The notes: generated by a model from the letters alone, not told the origin. A DNA stretch of 64,000 nt from Eubacterium sp. (GCA_017463985.1 JAFUEH010000024.1:1-64000), one strand, 5' to 3'. Positions 45,412 to 52,571 are shown, numbered from the stretch's first letter. Numbers and translations: made by a program.

Positions 45412-46560
45412 ATGCAATATAGAGAACTCGGTAATACCGGTTTGCGCGTCAGTGAGATCGGTATGGGTTGCGAAGGCTTTCAGGAAAACGGTTATCAGAT
45501 GACAAAGACGTTACTGGATGAGGCAGAAAGGCTTGGTATTAATTACTTTGACCTTTACGCCTCAGACCCTCAGCTCAGAAGTGCTGTTGGCGCAGCACTG
45601 GCAGGCCGGCGTGAAAAATTTTATATTCAGTCGCATATCTGTTCTGTTTGGAAAAACGGACAGTATTTACGTACGCGTAATTTAACAGAGGTAAGGGCAG
45701 GCTTTGCGGAAATGCTGAACCTCTTGCAAACAGACTATATCGACGTCGGCATGATTCATTACTGCGATGCGATGAAGGACTGGGACTGCATCGTGGAAAA
45801 CGGTATTCTCGATTACGCCGTCGCACTGAAGCAAGAAGGGAAGATCCGCCATATCGGCCTGTCAAGTCACAATCCCGTTGTCGCGCTGAAAGCAATCGAA
45901 ACGGGTAAAATCGAGGTGCTGATGTTTAGTATTAACCCTGTTTACGATTTGCAGCCGCCGAGTGAGAACGTAGATGATCTATGGGCGGATGAAACCTATA
46001 GCAATACGTATGTCAATATGGACGCAGACAGAGAAAGGTTATACGAAGCCTGCCAGCGAAAGGGCGTTGGCATCACCGTGATGAAAGCGTTTGCCGGCGG
46101 TGATTTGCTGAATGCCGAGTTGTCTCCGGCCGGTGTAGCGCTCACGGCGGCGCAATGTATTTCCTATTGCCTGACGCGTCCTGCCGTGGCCACTGTTTTG
46201 GCCGGTGCGCATAGCGTAGAGCAGTTAAGAGAGAGCGCTGCTTACGAGAGCACAACGGATAGCGAGCGCGACTATGCAACGGCGCTTGCTTCTTTTCCGC
46301 GTATCAGCTGGGAGGGACATTGTATGTACTGCTCCCACTGTGCACCGTGTCCGATGAATATCAATATTGCCGATGTGACAAAGTTCTTGAATTTAGCTTT
46401 GTCGCAAACGGAAATTCCTGAAACCGTTCGAGAGCATTATAAGGTGCTGGCGCACCACGGCAGTGATTGTATCGAGTGCGGCGCCTGCGAAGCGCGATGT
46501 CCCTTCGGCGTGAAGATTCGTGAGAATATGCATAGCGCTTGCCAAGTTTTCGGCTATTAA
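45412..46560 (+). CDS. Aldo/keto reductase with C-terminal double [4Fe-4S] domain
   Basis: 382 aa from ATG 45412, with GGGAG 6 nt upstream; earlier ATG 45391 has no ribosome site. Residues 1-285 are an aldo/keto reductase TIM barrel (MQYRELGNTGLRVSEIGMGC, NYFDLYASDP, GKIRHIGLSSHNP). The C-terminus carries two ferredoxin-type motifs, CMYCSHCAPCP (from about residue 306) and CIECGACEARCP (about residue 361). Proteins of this build are common in gut Firmicutes beside carbohydrate genes; the electron partner and substrate are unknown. 40 nt after the GH95-like gene, so probably co-transcribed. Confidence 0.9.
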   Translation: MQYRELGNTGLRVSEIGMGCEGFQENGYQMTKTLLDEAERLGINYFDLYASDPQLRSAVGAALAGRREKFYIQSHICSVWKNGQYLRTRNLTEVRAGFAEMLNLLQTDYIDVGMIHYCDAMKDWDCIVENGILDYAVALKQEGKIRHIGLSSHNPVVALKAIETGKIEVLMFSINPVYDLQPPSENVDDLWADETYSNTYVNMDADRERLYEACQRKGVGITVMKAFAGGDLLNAELSPAGVALTAAQCISYCLTRPAVATVLAGAHSVEQLRESAAYESTTDSERDYATALASFPRISWEGHCMYCSHCAPCPMNINIADVTKFLNLALSQTEIPETVREHYKVLAHHGSDCIECGACEARCPFGVKIRENMHSACQVFGY

Positions 46561-46579
46561 CTCAACAACAGCTAAATTC

Positions 46580-46613
46580 AACAGCCACAGTGAATTGCTT
46601 CACTGTGGCTGTT
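46580..46613. terminator. Strong hairpin between convergent genes
   Basis: 15-bp perfect stem AACAGCCACAGTGAA/TTCACTGTGGCTGTT (46580-46594/46599-46613) with TTGC loop; T-run weak. Confidence 0.7.
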
Positions 46614-46656
46614 ATCGTTGAAGCGTACGGATTATGCGCTGACAATGCCGTTTCCG

Positions 46657-47508
46657 TTATAACGGTTGAATTTCAAGATGATCGCCTTGATCGGTGATCG
46701 GGAGAAAATGCGGACGTTCAAAGCCTGTTTGATTGGGAGAATGTAGCGTCAAGAACAGTTGACCGTCCGCTTCAAATATCATACCGTGACCGCCGTCGTC
46801 TGCAGTGAGCGGCGCTAAATGCTCAAAGCTGCCGGTGATGCCGTCGTGAAAACGCACGATACATTCAGCGTACTTTCCCTGTACAAAGGTTGACCAAATC
46901 ATCAGCAGTACGCCTGCTTTTGTGCGGTACAAAAACGGTCCGTCGGTGATGAAATGCTTGTCTGGCGCAGGTTTGTCTGCATAGAAAGGCGACGAACCGC
47001 TAAAGAGCACCTTTGCTTCGCCGTTGGCTGCGGTTAATGTCTGATTCAGCGGAACATAACAGACCGTTCCGTCAATAATTTGCGTATGCTCGTGACAAAA
47101 TACCAGGTATGGAATGTCGTTTTCAATATATAGCGTCCCGTCCAAACATTCCCAATCCGTCGGTGTGACAGCACCGCAGCTATGCGGCGCGAACGGTCCG
47201 GCAGGATTGTCGGCGCGCAGAATATAAGTGCCTCTCAGCCCGTTTTCCTGTGTAAAGGTGGCCAGCATATAGTATTTTCCTTGATAGCAATGTACCTCCG
47301 GCGCCCAGTTAACCTCGCGGTTTAAGCTGTATTGATCGGAACAAAAGCACTCTATAGGCTCACTCCAAGCGGTCAAATCCTTTGAGGTGTAAACGTCAAA
47401 ACCGCCTGTGCCTCTCCCAAAGGACCGCGCCCTGGTGCCGTATAGATAATAAACGCCGTTATTCTTCAGTACAAACGGATCTCTGATATTAATCTCTTTG
47501 CTTTCCAT
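46657..47508 (-). CDS. Glycoside hydrolase family 43-like enzyme
   Basis: 283 aa, no signal peptide, so cytosolic. Five-bladed beta-propeller features of GH43: NIRDPFVLKNNGVYYLYGT at the start (catalytic base Asp in RDP), a middle Asp in TDWECLDGTLYIEND and the acid Glu in GHGMIFEADGQL. Related enzymes cut xylose or arabinose residues from plant hemicellulose. Ribosome site AAGGTAAAG. Last gene before the mobile island. Confidence 0.88.
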   Translation of the reverse strand: MESKEINIRDPFVLKNNGVYYLYGTRARSFGRGTGGFDVYTSKDLTAWSEPIECFCSDQYSLNREVNWAPEVHCYQGKYYMLATFTQENGLRGTYILRADNPAGPFAPHSCGAVTPTDWECLDGTLYIENDIPYLVFCHEHTQIIDGTVCYVPLNQTLTAANGEAKVLFSGSSPFYADKPAPDKHFITDGPFLYRTKAGVLLMIWSTFVQGKYAECIVRFHDGITGSFEHLAPLTADDGGHGMIFEADGQLFLTLHSPNQTGFERPHFLPITDQGDHLEIQPL

Positions 47509-47654
47509 AGCCGCTTTACCTTTCCCTTGATTTTCTGACTTTATTATAGCATAGATACACTGCTAATACAAACAAGAAATGAATGTGTATGGCCGGATTA
47601 CCAAATAGAAAAGCTTTCATTATCATGAATGACAAACAACCCTTAACAAAAATA

Positions 47655-47699
47655 TTGATAAAAACAATGCGAAACCTCCGTCATAATAACGGAGGTTTT
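47655..47699 (+). repeat. Left direct repeat of the mobile island, beside a terminator
   Basis: TTGATAAAAACAAT (47655-47668) is identical to 59657-59670. Each copy is followed within 3-4 nt by a hairpin of the form AAACCTCCG...CGGAGGTTT (here 47672-47681/47689-47698). Likely attL of the island whose integrase gene is next to the other copy. Confidence 0.5.
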
Positions 47700-47780
47700 G
47701 TGGCGTTAGTTATCCCCCGAATATCACCTTTAATACCATTTAACGCATTGAAAAATTCGTAGAAAAGCACTGGGGATCAC

Positions 47781-47809
47781 TTTACATCACAATGATTTTG
47801 TTTTATAAT
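47781..47809 (+). promoter_or_regulatory. Promoter at the left end of the toxin cassette array
   Basis: TTTACA (47781-47786), 17-bp spacer, TATAAT (47804-47809). 20 nt before the ATG at 47830. Confidence 0.6.
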
Positions 47810-47829
47810 AAATTCAGGGAGTGATAATT

Positions 47830-48126
47830 ATGATTGATATAGCAAATGTAAAAAAACAAGTTGACGAAATAAAGCTCAAAGGAATTGGTAATCCACAAGG
47901 CACTATAGATAGAATTTATTTGCTTTTTGAAAGTGAAATGAAAAAAGAAAGTTGGTACAAATATTTAAAAACAGATGAATTTACCACGTCTGAATTGATG
48001 CTACAATATGAATGTTTTGAGGATGACGATGACACTATATGGCGTAATAACACGCCGGACGGAGAAAGGGAAACCGGAACAAAAGACATTTTGGCGTTGA
48101 GAAGCTTAATTGTAATGCGAGATTAA
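47830..48126 (+). CDS. Small acidic protein, possible orphan immunity protein
   Basis: 98 aa from ATG 47830 (GGGAG about 8 nt upstream). Acidic, probably alpha-helical first half, with a run of Asp/Glu (ECFEDDDDT) near residue 67. No recognised domain. Size, acidity and placement at the head of a toxin-like cassette array resemble immunity proteins; this is inference. It is followed by its own terminator, so it may be expressed alone. Confidence 0.6.
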   Translation: MIDIANVKKQVDEIKLKGIGNPQGTIDRIYLLFESEMKKESWYKYLKTDEFTTSELMLQYECFEDDDDTIWRNNTPDGERETGTKDILALRSLIVMRD

Positions 48127-48138
48127 AATATAATATTT

Positions 48139-48170
48139 AAGAGCAGGATTTGAAATCTTGCTCTTTTTTA
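48139..48170 (+). terminator. Terminator after the first cassette gene
   Basis: 11-bp stem AAGAGCAGGAT/ATCTTGCTCTT (48139-48149/48155-48165) with one wobble, then T-run. Confidence 0.75.
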
Positions 48171-48188
48171 TGCAAAAGGAGAACGGAC

Positions 48189-48356
48189 ATGGCAAAAGAG
48201 AACAGAACAGGGGAAACTCCTTCACAGAAAAGCGCTGGGGTTGATTTTTCCGCCGAAAGAGGTATAATGAAATGGCAAAAGGTAATAGAGGCGGAAAGAA
48301 TGGAGCAACGACGGGGTATTACATTACCGTTGATACATATAAAAGCGCAAAAATAA
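48189..48356 (+). CDS. Short open frame, probably a gene remnant
   Basis: 55 codons from ATG 48189, which has a good ribosome site (AAAAGGAG). The first 25 codons read like the polar start of a phage protein; the rest overlaps the next toxin-like gene in another frame. Likely the leftover start of a gene truncated when the next cassette was joined. Confidence 0.3.
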   Translation: MAKENRTGETPSQKSAGVDFSAERGIMKWQKVIEAERMEQRRGITLPLIHIKAQK

Positions 48357-48682
48357 TACAGCCGACCTCTAAAGGTAGTATGTCTTTACCTAGGATGTCA
48401 CATTCACCTAATGCGATTTACATACTCAAAAATAAAAATGGTAAATATAAATCAATGGGCATTTATAACGAACATCGCGAAATCGTAAAGGAATTTGACA
48501 TTGGACACGGACATAAGCGCCGAAATAAAAGAGGCGAGGTCGTTCAGCACTTGAAAAGAGGCGTTTTTCACACGCATATTGCAAAAGGCGGCAGAGAAAA
48601 CGACACACGGTATTTGACGAAAAAGGAAATAAAAAAATATGGTGATTATCTTCACTTCATAGGGGGCATGTTAAGTGAGTAA
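48272..48682 (+). CDS. Putative phage-type polymorphic toxin tip
   Basis: 136 aa, very basic. ATG 48272 has AAAGAGG 8-9 nt upstream. The N-terminus MAKGNRGGKNGATTG is Gly/Asn/Lys-rich, like the MGGRGASSG leaders of the two later cassette genes. The C-terminal half is rich in His, Lys and Arg (DIGHGHKRRNKRGE, FHTHIAKGG), as expected for a nuclease-type toxin, but no family was recognised. Its last 8 nt overlap the start of the next gene (GTGAGTAA), the tight coupling typical of toxin-immunity pairs. Confidence 0.6.
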   Translation: MAKGNRGGKNGATTGYYITVDTYKSAKIIQPTSKGSMSLPRMSHSPNAIYILKNKNGKYKSMGIYNEHREIVKEFDIGHGHKRRNKRGEVVQHLKRGVFHTHIAKGGRENDTRYLTKKEIKKYGDYLHFIGGMLSE

Positions 48683-48926
48683 TTTTTTAGAGCAATATAA
48701 TCAAACTTTAATGCAAGCTGTTCACTTTACCTACAAAAATATTCGTTACTGTGTATATGGTTGGTGGGGAATCAGCGTGGAAAACCCGGACGGAACAGAT
48801 GCAGATATCGATGACGGAAAACTGAAAACAAAAGCTGATGCGCTTAATGCCAAAGTGTTTGACAATGGCAAAAAAGCACTAATCGATATTTACACAGAAA
48901 TTACAGATGTTGAATTTGACTTATAA
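48675..48926 (+). CDS. Putative immunity protein of the preceding toxin
   Basis: 83 aa, acidic (NPDGTDADIDDGK). GTG start with AGGGGG 8 nt upstream, overlapping the toxin-like gene by 8 nt. One compact alpha/beta domain is likely; no family recognised. Role inferred from the overlap and opposite charge to its neighbour. Confidence 0.6.
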   Translation: MSNFLEQYNQTLMQAVHFTYKNIRYCVYGWWGISVENPDGTDADIDDGKLKTKADALNAKVFDNGKKALIDIYTEITDVEFDL

Positions 48927-48947
48927 AAATTAAAAATATGGTAATAG

Positions 48948-48977
48948 CCGTTGACATAAGCCAGCGGTATTTTTATA
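48948..48977 (+). repeat. Cassette-leader hairpin, copy 1
   Basis: CCGTTG/CAGCGG stem followed by TATTTTTATAC; near-identical to 49886-49915 (same CCAGCGGTATTTTTAT core). Each copy comes shortly before a ribosome site and a phage-type leader. Confidence 0.6.
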
Positions 48978-48997
48978 CCCCAAAAGGAGTTGATGTT

Positions 48998-49387
48998 ATG
49001 GGCGGACGAGGAGCAAGCAGCGGTGCAAATACCAAAAGTAAAACGTATGAATGGTTGAAGCAAAAATATTTTAGTCAACCGGATAATCACAAATACGAAG
49101 ATGCAGATAAAACAATTGAAAAATCACGGAAAACACACAGCGATTCCGAAAGACCAAGAGTAACATCTGCTGACGCACATAAAAACAAGAGTAATTTGGT
49201 TGATTTTGTAAAGCAACAAACAAAGGTTGAGTTAAACAATGATAAATCCGATATATTTAACAAAAAGAGGAAAGTCCTTTATACACAAATCAGCAGAAAG
49301 GACTATAACAATGTTGCCTCATTGTTGTTGAAGAATGGCTTTAGACTTGAATCCCACGTCAACGACAATTATTGGATTTATCTTTAA
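48998..49387 (+). CDS. MGGRGASSG-type phage toxin-tip protein
   Basis: 129 aa from ATG 48998 (AAAAGGAG about 8 nt upstream); the longer frame from 48938 crosses the leader hairpin. N-terminal MGGRGASSG leader is shared with the next gene and known from small proteins beside phage minor-head genes. Middle is polar and Lys-rich, the C-terminus forms a compact domain ending in Leu. No family assigned; the C-terminal part may be a BECR-fold RNase as in other phage-linked toxins, which is a guess from context. Confidence 0.6.
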   Translation: MGGRGASSGANTKSKTYEWLKQKYFSQPDNHKYEDADKTIEKSRKTHSDSERPRVTSADAHKNKSNLVDFVKQQTKVELNNDKSDIFNKKRKVLYTQISRKDYNNVASLLLKNGFRLESHVNDNYWIYL

Positions 49388-49401
49388 AGGCGAGATGTAA
49401 T

Positions 49402-49794
49402 ATGGGTGGACGAGGTGCAAGCAGCGGAATATCGGTTAACGGTAATGCGTATGGTACGCAATATAAAACAGTGCTAAAAAACGGTAATATTAAATTTGTC
49501 ACAAAAAATATAAGGCAATCGGAAACTTTAATGGAAACGAGAACTAAAAATCGAGTTTATGTTACGGTGGGTGGAGAAGATTTATTGCAAATCATTTATT
49601 TCGATAATGAAAATAAACGTCGAAAAGTAATAGATCTATCACATCCGCACAATGGCAAAAAGCCACATACGCATCACGGATATGAGCACAACGAGCAGGA
49701 CGGCATCAAGGGCGCTACCAATTTGACAACAGATGAAAAGAAAATGGTTGAAAGAGTAAAACAGTTATGGTATAATCACATAAACGGTAAGTGA
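49402..49794 (+). CDS. MGGRGASSG-type phage toxin-tip protein with His-rich C-terminus
   Basis: 130 aa from ATG 49402, 14 nt after the previous gene. Same MGGRGASSG leader but a different body: strand-rich residues 25-80, then SHPHNGKKPHTHHGYEHNE with seven His, and a helical end. The His cluster suggests metal-dependent or RNase-type catalysis. The longer frame from 49372 overlaps the previous gene. Unlike 48272, no immunity gene overlaps its end; the 160 nt that follow hold only hairpins. Confidence 0.6.
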   Translation: MGGRGASSGISVNGNAYGTQYKTVLKNGNIKFVTKNIRQSETLMETRTKNRVYVTVGGEDLLQIIYFDNENKRRKVIDLSHPHNGKKPHTHHGYEHNEQDGIKGATNLTTDEKKMVERVKQLWYNHINGK

Positions 49795-49954
49795 TAGTTT
49801 AGGACGAGGAGAACATAACCATCGTGTTAAGGCTTCGGTGCAAATCCGAATGCTTGCCGTTTTCATTGATAAATACTGATATTAACCGTTGGCAAGTGCC
49901 AGCGGTATTTTTATGCCCAGAAATGGGGTTAGTAAAAGAATGTAAGGTGGTTGA
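49795..49954 (+). repeat. Intergenic stretch with cassette-leader hairpin, copy 2
   Basis: Small stem TTCGG/CCGAA near 49842-49858, then CCGTTGG/CCAGCGG (49886-49892/49899-49905) with TATTTTTATG. About 20 of the 24 bases around CCAGCGGTATTTTTAT agree with copy 1. No gene seen. Confidence 0.5.
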
Positions 49955-50968
49955 GTGGCGAATGAAAACAACTTAATACCTAATAGCCAACGAACGCCGA
50001 ACGAACGCCGAGAAAATGCCCGAAAAGCAGGCATAGCCTCCGGCAAGGCGAGACGAGCCAAAAAGCGCCGTCACGAAAGTTGGAAAGGGCTTGGCGGCGT
50101 GAATTGCCGGCACCGTATGTTCCCATTCTTCCCGGGTATTTGTACGCCTAATCCGATCCACTATGACGAAGCGGAAAACGAAAGAGTATATAAAGCCACG
50201 CAAAGACAGCGTAAGCTTGAACGCGATATACGGAACCTGAAGAAGCGTAAAGCTGCTGCGGAGGCGATCGGAGACAGTGAGACGCAGGAGCTCCTTGATA
50301 AAAAGCTGGAACGGAAATATCAAGAGATCAACGCCTTCTGCCGAGCAAATGGCTTAAAGCGTGACTATGCAAGGGAGCTTATCAGCGAGCAGGTAACAAA
50401 ATCACGCGGGTATCATAGTGAAAATGATAAAAATGCACCGTATTCAAACGCAACGCTTGAATCTGTCGTTAAAAAGGAATATAATGAAGAAAACATTCAA
50501 CAGATGGTTAACGATTTTCAGAAGCAATATGCATACGCGGAAAAAGAACATATAATGGTTCTAACGCGCGGCGGCAAGCTTTACAATATTGCCGGCAGTC
50601 AATATGTTGTCAATCCATCTGAAATTATTGACGATAAAGATATGATTGGTGCTGCAACAGTGCATAATCATCCGGTGCCAGACGGGGACACACACGCGGA
50701 CGCATTCAGCATTGAAGATCTAGTTGAAACGGTTCGCTTAAAGACATCGCCCGATTATCTCATAACCGGCGACAAAAAGTATATGGTTGAGATAACCGAC
50801 TTGACACTCGATGAGGATCAAATTAGAGAATTGTACGATAGAGCTACTCTTAGGACATTTGAAAAACGTATAGAAAGACTTATTTCAGATGATTATTATC
50901 GACAACTGGAAATTATGAGAAGTCTTTCTGAATTAGATAAGAGGGTGAAGTTTTACGAATTATTATAA
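49955..50968 (+). CDS. Chimeric phage protein with C-terminal JAMM-type domain
   Basis: 337 aa from GTG 49955 (AAGGTGG 4-5 nt upstream). Three parts: residues 1-38 (NLIPNSQRTPNERRENARKAG) look like the start of a small phage protein; residues about 45-135 (GGVNCRHRMFPFFPGICTPNP, then a Lys/Arg/Glu-rich helix) match the end of phage minor capsid proteins; residues about 190-300 carry a JAMM-like metal motif His237-Asn-His239-Pro ... Ser252-x-x-Asp255. This is how phage minor-head proteins carry toxin tips, but the capsid part is missing. The last 22 residues recur as remnants in the next three units. Confidence 0.75.
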   Translation: MANENNLIPNSQRTPNERRENARKAGIASGKARRAKKRRHESWKGLGGVNCRHRMFPFFPGICTPNPIHYDEAENERVYKATQRQRKLERDIRNLKKRKAAAEAIGDSETQELLDKKLERKYQEINAFCRANGLKRDYARELISEQVTKSRGYHSENDKNAPYSNATLESVVKKEYNEENIQQMVNDFQKQYAYAEKEHIMVLTRGGKLYNIAGSQYVVNPSEIIDDKDMIGAATVHNHPVPDGDTHADAFSIEDLVETVRLKTSPDYLITGDKKYMVEITDLTLDEDQIRELYDRATLRTFEKRIERLISDDYYRQLEIMRSLSELDKRVKFYELL

Positions 50969-51164
50969 CAATGAAGCGTATAAAAAAGAAGCAGAAGAGC
51001 TGCTTGAAAAATACAGACAAAGATTAAAAAACGAATTCCTGGACGCTGCCGGTGAGGCGAAGTTAGATAATGTGATTTCTGAAATAGATAATGATTTCAG
51101 AAATGAAGTGAAGGAACTCGAACAGAAATATGGCATTACGGAGGATAGCGACGGCAATGGATGA
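50955..51164 (+). pseudogene. Immunity-like gene 1, start codon changed to ACG
   Basis: 69 codons in frame with the two paralogous units that follow; ends KYGITEDSDGNG, nearly identical to their ends. Where the paralogues have ATG (in TTTTATGA) this copy has ACG (50955-50957), because the overlapping Tyr codon of the JAMM protein is TAC instead of TAT. An in-frame TGA at 50946 excludes an upstream start. Either silent or started at ACG. Confidence 0.5.
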
Positions 51165-51272
51165 TTGATTATTTTGTCATTGTTAATAATTTTGTTTAAG
51201 TGCTTGGCTTGGTATTTGAACAGCTTGAATTTATAAGACCATTATCCGAAATAGATGAAAGGATAAAATTCT

Positions 51273-51473
51273 ATGAACTATGAGGAAGAGGCTAAAGCTC
51301 TAATTAAGAAGCACTCCGAGGCGTTCAAAAAAATATTAAAAGAAATCCCCCACGCGGGCTATGATGGGGAAAGAGCGACTAAGCTAAAAGAGGATGATGA
51401 ACTTTTCAAAAAAGAGTTAAAGCAACTTAAACGGAAATATGGCATTACGGAGGATAGCAATGGCGAAGGATGA
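51273..51473 (+). CDS. Immunity-like small protein 2
   Basis: 66 aa, Lys/Glu-rich, almost all helix. ATG 51273 overlaps the stop of the JAMM-tail remnant (CTATGAACTATGA). C-terminus RKYGITEDSNGEG is shared with units 1 and 3, while the first 45 residues differ. This pattern fits a set of diverged immunity proteins kept without their toxins. Confidence 0.6.
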   Translation: MNYEEEAKALIKKHSEAFKKILKEIPHAGYDGERATKLKEDDELFKKELKQLKRKYGITEDSNGEG

Positions 51474-51575
51474 TTGTTTTGTCGTTGTCAAAATGTTAAC
51501 GGTCTAAATGCTTGGTATTTGAACAGCTTGAGTTCATAAGGTCGTTATCCGAAATAGATAAAAGGATTAAATTTT

Positions 51576-51764
51576 ATGAGTTATAAAATCGAATCAGAAA
51601 AAATACTAAAAATTTATGACGACAAAATAGCCGAAGCCCTCAAAATACAAGACCCAATACAATTGGATGAAGAAATTAGAAAAATAACTCAGCAGTGCAA
51701 ATACGATGTAAAACGGTTAAAGCTAAAGTATGGCATTACGGAAAATAGCAATGGTGAAGGATGA
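51576..51764 (+). CDS. Immunity-like small protein 3
   Basis: 62 aa, helical and charged, ending LKYGITENSNGEG. ATG 51576 lies inside the last codons of the second tail remnant. Related to units 1 and 2 mainly by the shared last 13 residues and overall build. Confidence 0.6.
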   Translation: MSYKIESEKILKIYDDKIAEALKIQDPIQLDEEIRKITQQCKYDVKRLKLKYGITENSNGEG

Positions 51765-51833
51765 TTGTTTTGTCGTTGTCAGTAATGTTAACGGCTTAAA
51801 TGCTTGGTATTTGAACAGCGAGGGGGATTTTAT

Positions 51834-52004
51834 TTGGAACTGACTAAAAACGATATTAACGTACTTAACAAAAAACTGAATAATGAAAATGAAATAGTAA
51901 AATGCCCTCATTGTGGTGCTGAAATTATAATTGTACATTATGATAGTGGATGCGTTGTAAAATGCAAGAAAGGTTGTATAAAAGACACAATAAGAGGCCT
52001 ATAA
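51834..52004 (+). CDS. Small zinc-ribbon protein ending the cassette array
   Basis: 56 aa from TTG 51834, which has GAGGGGG 8 nt upstream; no ATG fits. Contains CPHCG and, 15 residues on, CKKGC, a zinc-ribbon pattern. It replaces the helical small gene in the fourth unit, where the JAMM-tail remnant is cut after VFEQ. Function unknown. Confidence 0.55.
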   Translation: MELTKNDINVLNKKLNNENEIVKCPHCGAEIIIVHYDSGCVVKCKKGCIKDTIRGL

Positions 52005-52007
52005 AAC

Positions 52008-52042
52008 AAAAGCACTTTGCGCTTGCAGAGTGCTTTTATTAT
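52008..52042 (+). terminator. Terminator of the cassette array
   Basis: 13-nt arms AAAAGCACTTTGC/GCAGAGTGCTTTT (52008-52020/52025-52037) with one wobble, GCTT loop, then TATT. Confidence 0.7.
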
Positions 52043-52070
52043 GCAAAAAAATACTGAAAAGGAGATTGCT

Positions 52071-52180
52071 ATGAATGTAAAAAACCAACAGCCGAAGGTT
52101 GACACGTCTTTACTGGAGCGAGGGATTCAGGATATCAGACTTGTCGAAGAACTGGTCGCGCCGTTTTTTTGCTTAAAAAG
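52071..52180 (+). pseudogene. 5' remnant of an unidentified gene
   Basis: ATG 52071 has a good ribosome site (AAAGGAG) and about 35 plausible codons (QQPKVDTSLLERGIQDIRLV). The frame then runs into the GTTACCAAC repeats and the tRNA fragment, so the gene appears cut at this junction. Confidence 0.3.
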
Positions 52181-52193
52181 GCTAAAAATATTT

Positions 52194-52226
52194 GTTACCA
52201 ACGCGTTACCAACGTGTTACCAACCG
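52194..52226. repeat. Three 11-bp direct repeats GTTACCAACGC/GT/CG
   Basis: GTTACCAAC begins at 52194, 52205 and 52216 with exact 11-bp spacing, about 80 bp from the tRNA-Arg fragment. Regular short repeats next to an attachment site are typical of integrase arm-type sites. Confidence 0.6.
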
Positions 52227-52306
52227 TCCAATTTTGACCAGTTTCAGCCAGTACAAAAAATAAGAAAAAGCCAGTGTTTGCAAGGCTTACACAGGCTTTT
52301 TCTTGA

Positions 52307-52351
52307 TGGTACGCCGGAAGGGACTCGAACCCCCGACCTACTGGTTCGTAG
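52307..52351 (-). pseudogene. 3' fragment of tRNA-Arg (anticodon ACG), likely attachment-site remnant
   Basis: Minus strand, from the anticodon loop CTACGAA (52351-52345) through CCAGT, AGGTC, T-arm GGGGG-TTCGAGT-CCCTT, acceptor CCGGCGT, A and CCA (52309-52307). The 5' half is absent: the bases before the loop do not pair with CCAGT. A terminator-like stem AAAAAGCC/GGCTTTTT follows the CCA end (52267-52303). Confidence 0.75.
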
Positions 52352-52571
52352 AATGGCTCGGTTCCCTGAATATAGCACTTTCGTACGAATTTGGCGGCAT
52401 TGTCCAGACTTTTTGGCGAACATTTTACATTTGGCGCTCTTCTGCGCTGTTCTCCAGATTTCCGTTGTGGTCAAAATTGTGGTCAGAAAACGATAATTAA
52501 TAACTCAATTATTTCTCTGGACTTTGGCGGTGAGTTATGGTAGTTGTTGTGTTGCGAAAGGGGGTCTTAAT

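Larger units (their letters stand above)
51150..51822 (+). repeat. Three tandem units: JAMM-protein tail remnant plus new small gene
   Basis: Units at about 51150-51283, 51455-51586 and 51755-51822 share ATGATTGTTTTGTC-like and TGCTTGGTATTTGAACAG blocks. In the first two, the frame VFEQLEFIRxLSEIDxRIKFYEL-stop repeats the end of the protein at 49955 (RQLEIMRSLSELDKRVKFYELL), and its Tyr codon supplies the ATG of the next small gene. The third keeps only VFEQ. Confidence 0.8.

Noticed and set aside
48241..48268. TTGATT-16-TATAAT promoter giving a leaderless start at 48272
   Set aside because: A proper ribosome site (AAAGAGG) precedes 48272 and spacing is 16 bp; the similarity to promoters is probably chance in AT-rich DNA.
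50930..51822. CRISPR array
   Set aside because: The repeats are long (over 100 bp), imperfect, about 300 bp apart and overlap reading frames; they are duplicated gene segments.
52244..52474. Minus-strand reading frame across the tRNA fragment
   Set aside because: Its middle is the translation of the tRNA-Arg fragment and terminator; no ribosome site or family match.
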